A DNA stretch of 64,000 nt. It comes from JAIEPM01 sp964546815 (GTDB lineage Bacteria; Cyanobacteriota; Vampirovibrionia; Obscuribacterales; Obscuribacteraceae). The notes under the pieces were generated by a model. That model was not told the origin of the DNA. It ran no database searches and worked only from the letters and a program-made list of their open reading frames with translations. The stretch lies in NCBI GenBank assembly GCA_964546815.1, contig CAZJLR010000004.1, positions 62,001-126,000 on the forward strand, read 5' to 3'. The translations under genes were made by a program, and so were the position numbers. Position 1 is the first letter of the stretch, and the number at the start of each line of letters is the position of its first letter. Below, one piece after another: positions 1-9,567 of the stretch.

Positions 1-409
1 GTCCGCTTGTTTTGCCTTGGTTGTAGTGCAAAATTGCCAGCGAAATTGCCGGTGTCGGAGTATAACCGCCCTGAGAATCAATCATCACATTAACTTCATT
101 GGCCGCCAGTACTTCGAGTGCCGAAACGAATGCAGGCTCAGAAAGCGCGTGAGTATCAATGCCCAGATAAAGCGGGCCGTTGATTTTGTTATCGCGACGA
201 TATTCGCAGATGGCCTGAGTTACCGCAAGAATATGCTGTTCGTTGAATGAGCGTTTTAGTGACGAACCGCGATGTCCAGATGTGCCAAAAGCGACTTTCT
301 GTTCTGCCACAGACACATCAGGCTGTTCACTAAAATAAGCAGTAATCAACTTGGCAACATTGACTAACATACTGGGCTGCGCTGGCTTACCTGCAAATTC
401 ACTGAGCAT
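1..409 (-). CDS. pgm: phosphoglucomutase, alpha-D-glucose-specific (5' part only)
   Basis: This is the N-terminal part of an enzyme that interconverts glucose-1-phosphate and glucose-6-phosphate; the rest lies beyond the left edge. The reverse-strand translation contains FGTSGHRGSSLKRSFNE, YLGIDTHALSEPAF and a GGYTPTPAISLAIL segment, which match domain 1 of the bacterial Pgm subfamily of alpha-phosphohexomutases. The catalytic phosphoserine loop would lie off the window. Two in-frame ATGs occur at 415 and 409. I chose 409 because a GGGGA Shine-Dalgarno sits 7 nt upstream of it but almost touches the other. It is divergent from the following PEBP gene. Confidence 0.9.
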   Translation of the reverse strand, partial: MLSEFAGKPAQPSMLVNVAKLITAYFSEQPDVSVAEQKVAFGTSGHRGSSLKRSFNEQHILAVTQAICEYRRDNKINGPLYLGIDTHALSEPAFVSALEVLAANEVNVMIDSQGGYTPTPAISLAILHYNQGKTSG

Positions 410-602
410 AGTCATTTCCCCTACAACCTGAATATCTGTAAAAGCCCGATTTCTGGAACAAAAGATGCCTTCTTCGGGACGCAAACGCCATGATACCGCG
501 GGGCTAATCAAAACAGCTCCGACTTAATGATTATGATAAACTTGGACTCAAATAATGGTCTAACAGCCGCCTGCAGTAGTTTTTTGTATTCAGGTACATC
601 AG

Positions 603-1160
603 ATGCGAATGTTCAAGGCAAATCCGGCAAACTCAATCAGCGCGGGAATGGCAATAGCATTACTCATTTCAAATGCTGGTTCGGCAAGCGCGCAGACTAA
701 ATCACTTAACGTTAGCAGCAGCGATCTTGCTCAAGGATCCACAGTCGCGCAAAGAAACATAAAAGCAGGAAGCAATGCCTCGCCACAACTCAGCTGGTCA
801 GAGGGACCTATCTCAACTAAATCGTACGCAATCAGTTGCACAGATCCCGATGCGCCTGGGGGCACATGGTGGCACTGGATCATTTTCAACATTCCTTCAA
901 GTACAAAGCATCTAAACGAAAACGTAGAAAAGATTGGCACTCTAACTGATGGCTCGGTGCAAGGCAGCAACGATTTCAAAAAAATTGGATACGACGGACC
1001 GTCGCCACCGCCGGGGAAATTGCATCACTACGAATTTAAGGTAATGGCGCTGGACAGCACGTTATCACTCAAGCCCGGCTGTGATAAAGAAGCATTCAAA
1101 TCAGCTCTCAAGGGACACATACTTGCGGAAGGGCAGCTCACGGGCACATTTCAAAAATAA
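603..1160 (+). CDS. secreted YbhB/YbcL-type PEBP (Raf kinase inhibitor-like) protein
   Basis: A 185-residue protein of the phosphatidylethanolamine-binding protein family. Residues 1-30 form a Sec signal peptide ending in ASAQ, so the product is exported. The ligand-pocket motif CTDPDAPGGTWWHWIIFNIP and the downstream GYDGPSPPPGKLHHYEF segment are the family signatures; length is normal for a secreted YbhB homologue. The physiological ligand of bacterial PEBPs is mostly unknown, so no reaction can be assigned. It stands alone, divergent from pgm. Confidence 0.88.
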   Translation: MRMFKANPANSISAGMAIALLISNAGSASAQTKSLNVSSSDLAQGSTVAQRNIKAGSNASPQLSWSEGPISTKSYAISCTDPDAPGGTWWHWIIFNIPSSTKHLNENVEKIGTLTDGSVQGSNDFKKIGYDGPSPPPGKLHHYEFKVMALDSTLSLKPGCDKEAFKSALKGHILAEGQLTGTFQK

Positions 1161-1192
1161 GCCCCACGCCCGAGCCCCAGACAGAGTTAGAT

Positions 1193-1212
1193 AGAGCACA
1201 TGCAAGTGCTCT
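1193..1212. other. small inverted repeat (7-bp stem)
   Basis: AGAGCAC and GTGCTCT flank a 6-nt loop between the PEBP gene and the next gene. No T-tract follows on the plus strand, so a weak or factor-assisted terminator or chance are both possible. Confidence 0.25.
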
Positions 1213-1261
1213 TGGCGGCTGCTAAAATATTTGGCCTGTTCAATTTTTCGGGGTGCATGTT

Positions 1262-2017
1262 GTGAATAGAGTGATTTGCGCAAGTCTTTCCTTCGCCATT
1301 TTGTCGCTTTCAAATTCAGCTGCTTTTGCTCAAGCAGACTCAAATAGCAACACACAAAGCGCTCCGACTGTCACTCAGTCAGGCTATGTAACCAAGACAG
1401 TGCAGCCGTCGGCAGCTCAAGCTGCAGCACCACTTCCGACAGTCAGCACTCCAGATGGTCTCAAGCCAGAACCAGGACTCTACCAAAAGCCATGCAATTG
1501 CCAGGCTACACTGCCACCGGGACAAGACCCGCCGACACACAACAAAAAGCATCCTGTTCTCAAAGGTCTGGGCAAAGAGTTAGGCATGGAAATGGGAGAT
1601 CTGGGCAAAGATATGTTCATGGCTTTTTCTGTTTCGGGAAAAGACCCATATGAAATGCCAGACCATCCAAATATCCCATACGTAGCGGCCGAAGCTCAGT
1701 TTATCGACGGCAGCAACTCAAATTTATACAAATATCCAGATGGCAGCTGGCGTGTACAGGGCGGCTTTCTTGATGGGACTTATGCTTGCAAGCAAGCGGA
1801 CGGTTTGTTCATAGTCCAATATCCTAATGGCGCAAGAGGCACCATGAAGATGACAGAGAGCAGCTCTGAAATTATTCGCCCAGACAATACAGTCACAACA
1901 ATTACGAAGTCTGGCGGAAATTCCTATCGAGTAACAAACAGCAAACTCGGTTATATGGGCGACATCACGCCGGACAGCACCGGGCTCAGCTATGAATTTG
2001 CCAAGCAAGGATTTTAG
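1262..2017 (+). CDS. secreted hypothetical protein with MORN-like C-terminal repeats
   Basis: About 251 residues. I place the start at the GTG at 1262 because GGGG lies 8 nt upstream and the product then begins with a clean signal peptide ending in AFAQ; a second GTG at 1253 is in frame. Residues ~25-110 are Pro/Gln/Thr-rich and probably disordered. The C-terminal half repeats short elements of the type YPDGSWRVQGGFLDGTY and QYPNGARGTMKM, reminiscent of MORN-like beta-hairpins. No family was recognised with confidence. It converges with the RND operon, leaving 4 nt between stop codons. Confidence 0.7.
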   Translation: MNRVICASLSFAILSLSNSAAFAQADSNSNTQSAPTVTQSGYVTKTVQPSAAQAAAPLPTVSTPDGLKPEPGLYQKPCNCQATLPPGQDPPTHNKKHPVLKGLGKELGMEMGDLGKDMFMAFSVSGKDPYEMPDHPNIPYVAAEAQFIDGSNSNLYKYPDGSWRVQGGFLDGTYACKQADGLFIVQYPNGARGTMKMTESSSEIIRPDNTVTTITKSGGNSYRVTNSKLGYMGDITPDSTGLSYEFAKQGF

Positions 2018-2021
2018 ACAA

Positions 2022-3416
2022 TCAATCTTTTTCCTTCGCGCGCGGATCTACAACATCGTTGTCGTTAATGTCGTCAGACGGGTCTAAAACCACCATTTGC
2101 CCAGGGCGCAAGCCCGTAGTGATTTCTACTTTCGGCCCATAATCGCGGCCGATAATTACTTTCTGGTAGTGTAATTTGTGCTCTTTATCTACGAGCGCTA
2201 CATATGTACCTGTTGTACGAGTCACAATAGCGTTGCTAGGAATAAGAGTTGGAAGAACCACGCGACCACTAGCCAGCCGTATTTGGGCATACATGCCAGG
2301 CAGAAGTCGTCCTTCTTTATTTGGAATATGAACTTCAATTTGCAAGGTACGCGACTGAGGGTCAAGAGCACCGGCCACATGAGCGATTGTTGCTTTAAAT
2401 ACTTCGCCTGGCATTTCATTTACTAAAATATCTGCGCTGTCACCGGGGTGCACAGTCTGAAAAAAGCTTTGAGGCACATAGACAAACACGCGCAATGAAT
2501 CTGTACGAGCCATTCTCAATAGTTCTGTATTTTGTCCGGTGCTTCCGGCAGTTACGAGTGCACCAGCATCAACATTTCTAGCCGTAACTACTCCATCGCA
2601 AGGTGCAAGCACCCGCTGAAATCCGACTAACTGCTGAATCTGCTCCACATTTGCTTGCTTTGACTCGACGCTAGATTGAGCAACAGCTACCCTTTCTTTA
2701 AATGCTGAAATTTGCATTTCTGCAGTACGAATAGCAGCATTTGCAGCCTCTAAATTAGCTTTATCAGCATCAACATTATGTTGCACGAGGTCTCTCTGCT
2801 CAATGCTTACAGCCCCCTGTGTGGCAAGTGATGAATAGCGCAAGACTTGAGCTTTAGAAAAAATCAGGTCAGCAGAAATTTTCTTTGCAGCAGCTCTGGA
2901 ATTTTCGAGCGAAGACATACTTTGGTTTAAATCTGCTTGCGCCGCCTTTAGCGAATTGCGCGCCTGTCGAAGGTCGGCGTTAGCTTGCTGCAACTGCTTA
3001 TCTGTTTCGGGCGTGGCAATAATCATTAGCAACTGATTTGTTTTAACATGATCACCAATATCAACCAGTCGCTGTTGTAGGTAACCACTACTTCTTGCAT
3101 AAATCGAGATTTGCTGAATGGCTTCTATATTTGCGGGCAGCAATAACTCCTGTTTGGGATCCGCACCTTGAGCAGGAGCAACGAATACAACCGGCTTGTG
3201 TTCTGCGGCTAATTTCTGCTCAGCCTTAAGCTCTTGCTCTCTTGTGACCCTCGGCACAGTACCCACTATGAGAACAACTAAAATCATGCTGCTTACAAAA
3301 ATAGAAAAGATTGTAAGCGACAATGGAAATTTCCTGGCAGGCTCTTTAACCTGTCCTATCTCTTCCAACACAAATCTCTCTGTTTTCTTCACTTTGCTTC
3401 CACTATGCACGATCAC
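2022..3416 (-). CDS. RND efflux pump periplasmic adaptor (HlyD/MFP family)
   Basis: A 464-residue membrane fusion protein that would link the inner-membrane RND pump to an outer-membrane channel. A single N-terminal membrane segment lies at about residues 30-55. It is followed by a lipoyl half-motif (IYARSSGYLQQRLVDIGDHV), a long Ala/Gln-rich coiled-coil hairpin (~130-260), the second lipoyl half (RVLAPCDGVVTARNVDAGAL), and beta-barrel and membrane-proximal domains ending near residue 460. It is the second gene of the operon, its start overlapping the end of the permease gene by 14 nt. No TolC-type outer-membrane gene is present nearby. Confidence 0.9.
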   Translation of the reverse strand: MIVHSGSKVKKTERFVLEEIGQVKEPARKFPLSLTIFSIFVSSMILVVLIVGTVPRVTREQELKAEQKLAAEHKPVVFVAPAQGADPKQELLLPANIEAIQQISIYARSSGYLQQRLVDIGDHVKTNQLLMIIATPETDKQLQQANADLRQARNSLKAAQADLNQSMSSLENSRAAAKKISADLIFSKAQVLRYSSLATQGAVSIEQRDLVQHNVDADKANLEAANAAIRTAEMQISAFKERVAVAQSSVESKQANVEQIQQLVGFQRVLAPCDGVVTARNVDAGALVTAGSTGQNTELLRMARTDSLRVFVYVPQSFFQTVHPGDSADILVNEMPGEVFKATIAHVAGALDPQSRTLQIEVHIPNKEGRLLPGMYAQIRLASGRVVLPTLIPSNAIVTRTTGTYVALVDKEHKLHYQKVIIGRDYGPKVEITTGLRPGQMVVLDPSDDINDNDVVDPRAKEKD

Positions 3417-6400
3417 TAACAGGTTCTTCCAGCTGATTTACGGGACGCCATTTCAGACGTTGCCTGATAACAACAAATATACACGGTACAAACAATAGAG
3501 TGGCTGTCGTGGCGACAAGCAGCCCTCCAATTAGAGCGCGTCCAAGCGGAGCGTTTTGGCTGCCGCCTTCGCCGAGCCCAAGCGCCATAGGAAACATTCC
3601 GATAATCATGGCTGCAGCGGTCATAATTACAGGACGAAATCGAGTAAATCCGGCACGCAAAGCAGCTTCAAGTGGTTCGTGACCTTCCTCAAGTTTTTCG
3701 TTAGCAAAAGTAATCAGCAAAATACTGTTTGCTGATGCCACCCCAATACTCATTATTGCTCCCATCAAAGCAGGCACGCTAAAAGTGGTTTGAGTTGCAA
3801 ACAAAGCTAATACAATGCCGGCAAAAGCACCCGGAATGGCCATGAGAATAATTAGCGGGTCTATCCAACTTTGAAAGTTAACTACGAGCAAAAGATAAAC
3901 AAGTAAAAGCGCAAATAAAGTGCCAGTAGCCAGCCCCATGAATGCACTATTCATAGAATCAGCTTGCCCACGCATAATAAACACGCTGCCTCTGGCAAGG
4001 GCTGGCTTCATTTCATCCAGGATTTTTTGAATGTCTGCAGCTACGCTTCCAAGATCGCGATTTTGAACGTTGACAAAAACATCATAAACAGGCTGAATCT
4101 TGTAATGGCTCACAATAGGAGCGGTAGAACTTCGCTTTACCGAAGCCATATTAACCAGCATTTGAGGTTTCGCAGTTTTGTCGGCGGCTGTTAGCATGGT
4201 GGACATGATGTCGTCTACGCTGTTTATTCTGTACGTGGGCATCTGGCAAGAAAGCGCATAACTTACGCCGTTCTTGGGATTCACCCAAAAATTAGGTGCA
4301 ACCTGCTGACTTGAAGCAAGCATGATCAACAACGAATTAGCAATATCGCGCTGAGTAAATCCTAGCTGATTAGCTTTTGTATGATCGACATTGACTTGCA
4401 GCTGAGGACCATCCATCACCTGGTGCAACGTTACGTCAACCGCACCCTTCACTTTAGCTACGCGCTCGCGCAAATGCTCGGCGACTTTGAAGTTGTTCAT
4501 CTTATCGCGCCCGGTTACTTGAATATCGATTGGCGCAGGAAGACCGGCATTGAGTATTTGGCTAACTATGTCAGCCGGTTGAAAAAAGTATTTCACATCA
4601 GGAAAGTCTCTATTGAGCATTTGCCTGAGAAGCTTTGCATATTCAAAAGTTGATGTCTTATGATTTTCCTTTAGCGAAATCAATATTTCTCCGTCAAAAT
4701 TGCTTTTAGTTATGTTGTCACCATATGCAAGGTTGATACCGCTAGACGGAATACCAATATTGTCGATTATCGCTTCAAGTTCAGTTTCAGGTATAACCTT
4801 TCGAATAGCATTTTCAACTTTGCCAAAAACGCGCTCGGTCTCTTCAATGCGAGTGCCAGTTCTTGCCTCTACATGCAACCTGAGCTGACCGGCATCAACT
4901 TGAGGAAAGAAATCTTGACCTATATAAGGACTGAGCGCAAATGCACCGGCATAGAAAAGCAAAAATGCAAAAATACAGGGCAAACGATGACGAAGTACAT
5001 AACCTAGCATCTCACCATAATGTTCGCGCAGCTTCTCAAAGGCTGAGTTGACGTGATAATAAACGAAGCCAAATGGGCTGCGTGGAACGGCCACAGACGA
5101 AGGCATAGTCATATTGCCCGTATGCTCTTTATGCATGTGCATCTCCGCACCCATGAGATAGCGAGCCATCACAGGAACAAGCGTTCTAGACAGAACATAG
5201 GACATCATCATGGCAAAAACAACCGATAGCCCCATCGGCACGAATAACGATCTGGCCGGCTCATTCAGAAGGAATACAGGCACAAATACTATGCAAATAG
5301 AAACGGTAGAAACAAATGCGGGCACAGCAATCTGATCTGCTCCATCAAGAATCGCTTGCACGATTGGCTTGCCCATAGCAAAGTTGCGGTGGATATTTTC
5401 GACTTCAACTGTGGCGTCGTCTACCAACATTCCGACAGCCAGAGCCAAACCGCCCAGAGTCATTGTATTTAGTGTCTGACCACAGGCGTTAAGTCCAACA
5501 ATTGCAGCTAAAATTGAAAGTGGAATCGAAATTGCGACAATTACTGTACTGCGCCAACTTCCAAGCAAAAGCAAAATAAGCAGCGCAGTAAGCCCGGCTG
5601 CAGTAACAGCTTCTTTCACAACTCCATCGACGGCAGCTTTCACAAATTTTGACTGGTCTGTCAAAAATTGCACATGCAACTCCGGCGGTAAATTTGCCAT
5701 TACTTTAGGCAAAGCAGCCTTAATACGATCAACAACGGCGATTGTAGATGCGCCGCCCTGACGCAAAACATTTAGCAAAATCGAGCGCCTGCCATTTTGG
5801 TGAACAATATTTGTTTGCACCGCATAACCGTCATGAACATGCGCAACATCGCGCAAATAAATCGTCGCTCCGTTTATCTGTTTTATTGGCAAGTCATCAA
5901 AAGCTTCTAGAATAGTTGGGCTGCTGTTCAACTGAACAGCATATTCAGTGTCGCCAATTTTGGCTGTGCCACTGGGAATTATTATGTTCTGAGCATTCAG
6001 AGCCTGACTCACGTCATATGCCGACAAATTGTTTGCTTGCAGCGCGGTCGGGTTGAGGTCAACCATCACTTGCCTGAACTTGCCACCATAAGGCAGAGGA
6101 ATAGAACAACCTTCGACTCCGGACAGGTTTGTTCTAATATTGTTGAGCCCAAAGTCAAAAATTTCAGACTCTGAAAACACCTTGCTGCCCAGCCCAAGCT
6201 GCAAAATTGGCACATCAGATGCGTTGAAAGAAGTGATTAATGGAGGTGTTATTCCAGCCGGCATCGCGCGTAATAACGTCTGACTGATAGCGGTTATTGT
6301 TGCGACGCAGCGTCCAACATCGGCGCCTTGATGCAAATATATTTTGATAATTGAAAGACCATTTAGGGTTGTTGACTCCATATGGTCAATATCGCTAGTA

Positions 6401-6621
6401 ACAGTTGTGATTGCACGCTCTGAAATTGTAGTGAGGCGACTTTCCATTTCTTCGGCTGGCAAGCCGGTGTAAGACCAGATAACGCTGACTACCGGAATGT
6501 TGATGAATGGAAAAATATCAGTCGCCATTCTCGACATGCTTACAAAGCCGAGCACCGCGATGAGAATGGACATCACGATAAAGGTATAGGGCCTTCGGAG
6601 CGCTAGTTTAACAATCCACAT
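3403..6621 (-). CDS. RND efflux pump permease (AcrB/MdtB-like, HAE family)
   Basis: A 1072-residue proton-driven efflux transporter of the inner membrane. The sequence starts with the usual MWIVKLALRRPYTFIVM first helix. It carries the TM4 acidic pair D401-D402 in GMLVDDATVEVENIHRN, two large periplasmic loops and the second-half repeat ending in GLLVATTATLLFVPCIFVV. Length is typical for AcrB-type pumps. A GGGAAGAG ribosome site precedes the ATG, and a good sigma-70 promoter lies upstream. It is divergent from a MarR-type regulator, a common arrangement for regulated pumps. Substrate cannot be deduced. Confidence 0.93.
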   Translation of the reverse strand: MWIVKLALRRPYTFIVMSILIAVLGFVSMSRMATDIFPFINIPVVSVIWSYTGLPAEEMESRLTTISERAITTVTSDIDHMESTTLNGLSIIKIYLHQGADVGRCVATITAISQTLLRAMPAGITPPLITSFNASDVPILQLGLGSKVFSESEIFDFGLNNIRTNLSGVEGCSIPLPYGGKFRQVMVDLNPTALQANNLSAYDVSQALNAQNIIIPSGTAKIGDTEYAVQLNSSPTILEAFDDLPIKQINGATIYLRDVAHVHDGYAVQTNIVHQNGRRSILLNVLRQGGASTIAVVDRIKAALPKVMANLPPELHVQFLTDQSKFVKAAVDGVVKEAVTAAGLTALLILLLLGSWRSTVIVAISIPLSILAAIVGLNACGQTLNTMTLGGLALAVGMLVDDATVEVENIHRNFAMGKPIVQAILDGADQIAVPAFVSTVSICIVFVPVFLLNEPARSLFVPMGLSVVFAMMMSYVLSRTLVPVMARYLMGAEMHMHKEHTGNMTMPSSVAVPRSPFGFVYYHVNSAFEKLREHYGEMLGYVLRHRLPCIFAFLLFYAGAFALSPYIGQDFFPQVDAGQLRLHVEARTGTRIEETERVFGKVENAIRKVIPETELEAIIDNIGIPSSGINLAYGDNITKSNFDGEILISLKENHKTSTFEYAKLLRQMLNRDFPDVKYFFQPADIVSQILNAGLPAPIDIQVTGRDKMNNFKVAEHLRERVAKVKGAVDVTLHQVMDGPQLQVNVDHTKANQLGFTQRDIANSLLIMLASSQQVAPNFWVNPKNGVSYALSCQMPTYRINSVDDIMSTMLTAADKTAKPQMLVNMASVKRSSTAPIVSHYKIQPVYDVFVNVQNRDLGSVAADIQKILDEMKPALARGSVFIMRGQADSMNSAFMGLATGTLFALLLVYLLLVVNFQSWIDPLIILMAIPGAFAGIVLALFATQTTFSVPALMGAIMSIGVASANSILLITFANEKLEEGHEPLEAALRAGFTRFRPVIMTAAAMIIGMFPMALGLGEGGSQNAPLGRALIGGLLVATTATLLFVPCIFVVIRQRLKWRPVNQLEEPVSDRA

Positions 6622-6672
6622 ACGCTCTTCCCTTGTCGCCTATGTCAGACGGGAATTTACTCATGCTTTACA

Positions 6673-6701
6673 ATTATAGTTCACAGGAATGATTCTTACA
6701 A
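6673..6701 (-). promoter_or_regulatory. sigma-70 promoter of the RND pump operon
   Basis: On the minus strand, -35 TTGTAA (6701-6696) and a perfect -10 TATAAT (6678-6673) are separated by 17 bp. Transcription would begin near 6666, about 45 nt before the permease ATG. Confidence 0.7.
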
Positions 6702-6726
6702 ACCCTATTTTCATTTTTCTGGCCAG

Positions 6727-6763
6727 TTGACTCTTTCCTCTATCAAGGAAATACTGTATCCTT
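6727..6763 (+). promoter_or_regulatory. putative promoter and MarR operator
   Basis: TTGACT (6727-6732) is followed after 17 bp by AATACT (6750-6755), a plausible promoter for the MarR gene. An imperfect palindrome, AAGGAAATACTGTATCCTT (6745-6763), overlaps the -10 box and is about the size of a MarR operator. Autoregulation and control of the divergent pump are inferred, not shown. Confidence 0.45.
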
Positions 6764-6797
6764 AGATTACAAGTGTTATTTTTGGGGTACCCGGCTT

Positions 6798-7736
6798 GTG
6801 CTCAGTTCAAAGCAAATAGCTAAAGAGTACGAGCCGTTTCTGACTCGGCGCTCGCTTGGCTATCGTCTCAAGAGCCTGTCTGCTTTGCTAAGCCGGGCCC
6901 TAAATGAGAGATTGAGCAAATATGATTTAACCCGTAATCACTGGGTCATTCTCGGATGCCTCTGGCAAAGAAACGGTGTTGCAATTAGCGACATTTCAAG
7001 ACAAGTCCAGCAAATCGGCGGCACTCTCAGCGGCATTTTAGACCGCATGGAAAAACGAAAACTGCTAAAGCGCAAACGTGATCGCAAAGACAAACGCATC
7101 TGGCGAGTCTGGTTAACAGACGAAGGCGCAGACCTCATCAATGTCCTGCCACAAGTAGTCAAAGAAATGTGGGACAAAGCATTGAGCGGCACAACTGAAA
7201 ACGAAAAGGATCGCTTTTCTCAACTCATAAATCTTGGACTAAAAAACTGCTGCCCCGATTATTTCACACACTTGCGCGAGCTGGAAGGCGATCTCGCCGG
7301 CCCATGCAAAGCAACAATTCCGCCAAATTCATTAGGTTATAGAATTAAGCTGCTTTCTCTGGTTCTAGGCAGACTCTTCACAGAGCGCAGCTCGGAATAC
7401 AATGTAACCGTGAGCCACTGGATTGTGCTATGCCGTCTCTGGCAAGATGACGGCGTCTCAGTCTCTGAAGTAGGAGGCTATATCGAACAAGTCGGTGGCA
7501 CACTTGCCGGCGTTTTAGAACGCATGGAAGAACGCGGTCTGATAGAACGAAAACAGGCAGACAAAGATAAACGCTGCTGGAAAGTTTGGCTTACACCAAA
7601 CGGCGCCCAACTCATCAATGTTTTGCCGCCAATCGCTAAAGGCGTACTAGACACATTCAGCGAAGGCATGACAGAAGACGACCTCGAATTCTTCGGAAAT
7701 TTCATCGACAAACTCAGCTCTAATCTCTCTCAGTAA
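6798..7736 (+). CDS. tandem double-domain MarR family regulator
   Basis: A 312-residue cytoplasmic DNA-binding protein made of two consecutive MarR winged-helix units, roughly residues 12-150 and 170-312. Each unit repeats the pattern LGYR-K-LS--L-R, HW--L--LWQ--GV-(I/V)S(D/E), Q-GGT(L)(S/A)G-L-RME-R, and a wing with DK(D/-)KR-W-VWLT--GA-LINVLP. Canonical MarR proteins are about 140-150 residues and work as homodimers, so this looks like a single-chain pseudo-dimer from gene duplication. Translation starts at GTG. Being divergent from the RND operon, it probably represses the pump and itself. Confidence 0.9.
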   Translation: MLSSKQIAKEYEPFLTRRSLGYRLKSLSALLSRALNERLSKYDLTRNHWVILGCLWQRNGVAISDISRQVQQIGGTLSGILDRMEKRKLLKRKRDRKDKRIWRVWLTDEGADLINVLPQVVKEMWDKALSGTTENEKDRFSQLINLGLKNCCPDYFTHLRELEGDLAGPCKATIPPNSLGYRIKLLSLVLGRLFTERSSEYNVTVSHWIVLCRLWQDDGVSVSEVGGYIEQVGGTLAGVLERMEERGLIERKQADKDKRCWKVWLTPNGAQLINVLPPIAKGVLDTFSEGMTEDDLEFFGNFIDKLSSNLSQ

Positions 7737-7800
7737 ATCGATCAAGAAAACTTGAGTCAGCTGTGGTAAAACAATAGCCGTTGGCTATGCTGGTACTGTT

Positions 7801-8715
7801 TTGAAATTCAAGATTTGCCTCGTCACTTTAACAATCACAACTATTGCTGCCATCATAGGGGCAATCTCTCAACCAGTATTTGCACAAACAAGCAATTCAG
7901 CGCAGACTCCCGTAAAACTCTTCGGGCGAATCGAACAGCTCATAAACGAGAAAGGAGCTGTTTTGCCGGGGCACATGCAGAAAATGACTCCACTCCTGGA
8001 CACGACTCCAACATCACAGCAATCTCAGACTGCTCCATCATTTAGCGGAGAAGAAGTAAAATCATTTCCACTTGCATGGGAAGGAATTTGGCAGGGCGTT
8101 GTCACAGTTACCAAACGCGAAGGACTCGAACTAGGCTGGTTGGCGCAACCTGCGGCAAGCTACCGATCAAGCCAGTTTTTCAAACCCGGGTCACAGCTTT
8201 CATTAATATGTCGCTTTAACAAAGAAGGCAACCAGCTATCATTAAGTCCTCCAGTAGCAAGCGGACGATTTAAGCACACAGCCGATCTGGTCAAATCGAT
8301 AGTTCAAGAAACTGGAGCCAGCTCAACAAAATTTTCTCGCAATCCACTTTTAGGAATGGACCCAAGTGGCATCGCAAACGACGGCACCACTCCGATTAGT
8401 CGAATTGAAACATTCTCATTCGGAAAACGATATGGACCGAGCATGGGCGGCAATTTTATAAACAGCGACATTCAGTCAAACCAACTGAGAGAACTGGCAC
8501 CGGGCACTGTAGAACAGGACATAGTCACTTCGTCTACAAGCCAAAGCATGTATGGTGCACCCGAAGCAGTCAGTTCGTTTGGTGAATCTGTAGTCAGGCT
8601 TACAAGAAAAGACGACAAATTGATTGTAAGTCTTGCATATGTAAATTATCAACATGACGGGTTTTGCGTCGGAAAATGCGTACTCGAAGGCACACTTGAA
8701 CGAGTGGGTAATTGA
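7801..8715 (+). CDS. secreted hypothetical protein
   Basis: A 304-residue protein starting at TTG with a signal peptide (MKFKICLVTLTITTIAAIIG..., cleavage near VFAQ). A Gln/Ser/Thr-rich linker (~30-80) precedes a globular region containing FPLAWEGIWQGVVTVTKREG, compatible with a beta-rich domain. No known motif was recognised. The next gene, encoding a TPR protein, begins 3 nt after the stop, so the two are probably co-transcribed and may act together in the periplasm. Confidence 0.72.
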   Translation: MKFKICLVTLTITTIAAIIGAISQPVFAQTSNSAQTPVKLFGRIEQLINEKGAVLPGHMQKMTPLLDTTPTSQQSQTAPSFSGEEVKSFPLAWEGIWQGVVTVTKREGLELGWLAQPAASYRSSQFFKPGSQLSLICRFNKEGNQLSLSPPVASGRFKHTADLVKSIVQETGASSTKFSRNPLLGMDPSGIANDGTTPISRIETFSFGKRYGPSMGGNFINSDIQSNQLRELAPGTVEQDIVTSSTSQSMYGAPEAVSSFGESVVRLTRKDDKLIVSLAYVNYQHDGFCVGKCVLEGTLERVGN

Positions 8716-8718
8716 GCT

Positions 8719-9471
8719 ATGACATGCAAATTCATAAGACAAATCCTGATTGGACTCATAGCTTTATCAATAGTCATTCCCACGAAATGTGCACACGCAA
8801 GCAATGTTGATGCTGCAGCCAAAGCGAAAGCAGACTACAGTGCTGATGACTTTAAGAAAGCAACTAAAGATTGTTCCGAATGGTTAGACAAACATCCCGA
8901 TGACGCAGAAATAATTCGCTTGCGAGGAAAGTGCTTTCTTGCTTTAGGCGAATTTCCAAAAGCGATCAAAGATCTCGAATCAACTCCTTCCTTACCAGGT
9001 CCGCTTGAACTTGCAATGGCAAACCAAGATTACGTTAACCAAAACGATGACGATAACTTCAATTATCCCAGCTGGTTAGAAGCTCTAGTACTTTTGTATT
9101 CAGCCAGACTGAACGCTCAAGAAGGACAGCTAGATCGGGCAATCAAACTTTGCGACTCGGCTTTGGCAATTAACCCGACTTTTCCGGAATGCTTAGCTTT
9201 ACGCGGCACCATCTGTGCAAAGCAATTTAGATTGTTTGAAGCAGAAGAGTATTTTCGCCAGGCAATCAGTTTGCGCCCATTAGATTGGCATTTGTGGACA
9301 GGTTACTCTGCAGTCTTAGAACAGCAACAAAAAATCCAGCTTGCTTTAGAAGCTATCGACAAAGCGCTAGAACTGGTAAAGCATCCTCCCTATCCAGAAC
9401 CAAGCATGGATGCCCGCATCGACGTTATGAATAAACAACGCGATTATCTGGTTAAGCGAAAAGATCACTGA
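8719..9471 (+). CDS. secreted TPR-repeat protein
   Basis: A 250-residue protein with an N-terminal signal peptide (cleavage near CAHAS) and about four to five tetratricopeptide repeats. Recognisable repeats include FKKATKDCSEWLDKHPDDAE, LDRAIKLCDSALAINPTFPE and FEAEEYFRQAISLRPLD. TPR arrays are protein-interaction scaffolds, so the likely role is partner binding in the periplasm. It starts 3 nt after the preceding secreted hypothetical gene and is likely in the same operon. Confidence 0.82.
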   Translation: MTCKFIRQILIGLIALSIVIPTKCAHASNVDAAAKAKADYSADDFKKATKDCSEWLDKHPDDAEIIRLRGKCFLALGEFPKAIKDLESTPSLPGPLELAMANQDYVNQNDDDNFNYPSWLEALVLLYSARLNAQEGQLDRAIKLCDSALAINPTFPECLALRGTICAKQFRLFEAEEYFRQAISLRPLDWHLWTGYSAVLEQQQKIQLALEAIDKALELVKHPPYPEPSMDARIDVMNKQRDYLVKRKDH

Positions 9472-9567
9472 GCCATACTAAAGCTAAATTTAAAATGCAA
9501 TTCTCCACAAGGCGCCAAAAGGCAGACGATTGCGGCGAGAATGTGAGCTGCCTTCAGGGAGAAATTC

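Noticed and set aside
17..250. 77-codon plus-strand frame at the left edge
   Set aside because: Antisense to phosphoglucomutase, whose conserved motifs are clear on the minus strand.
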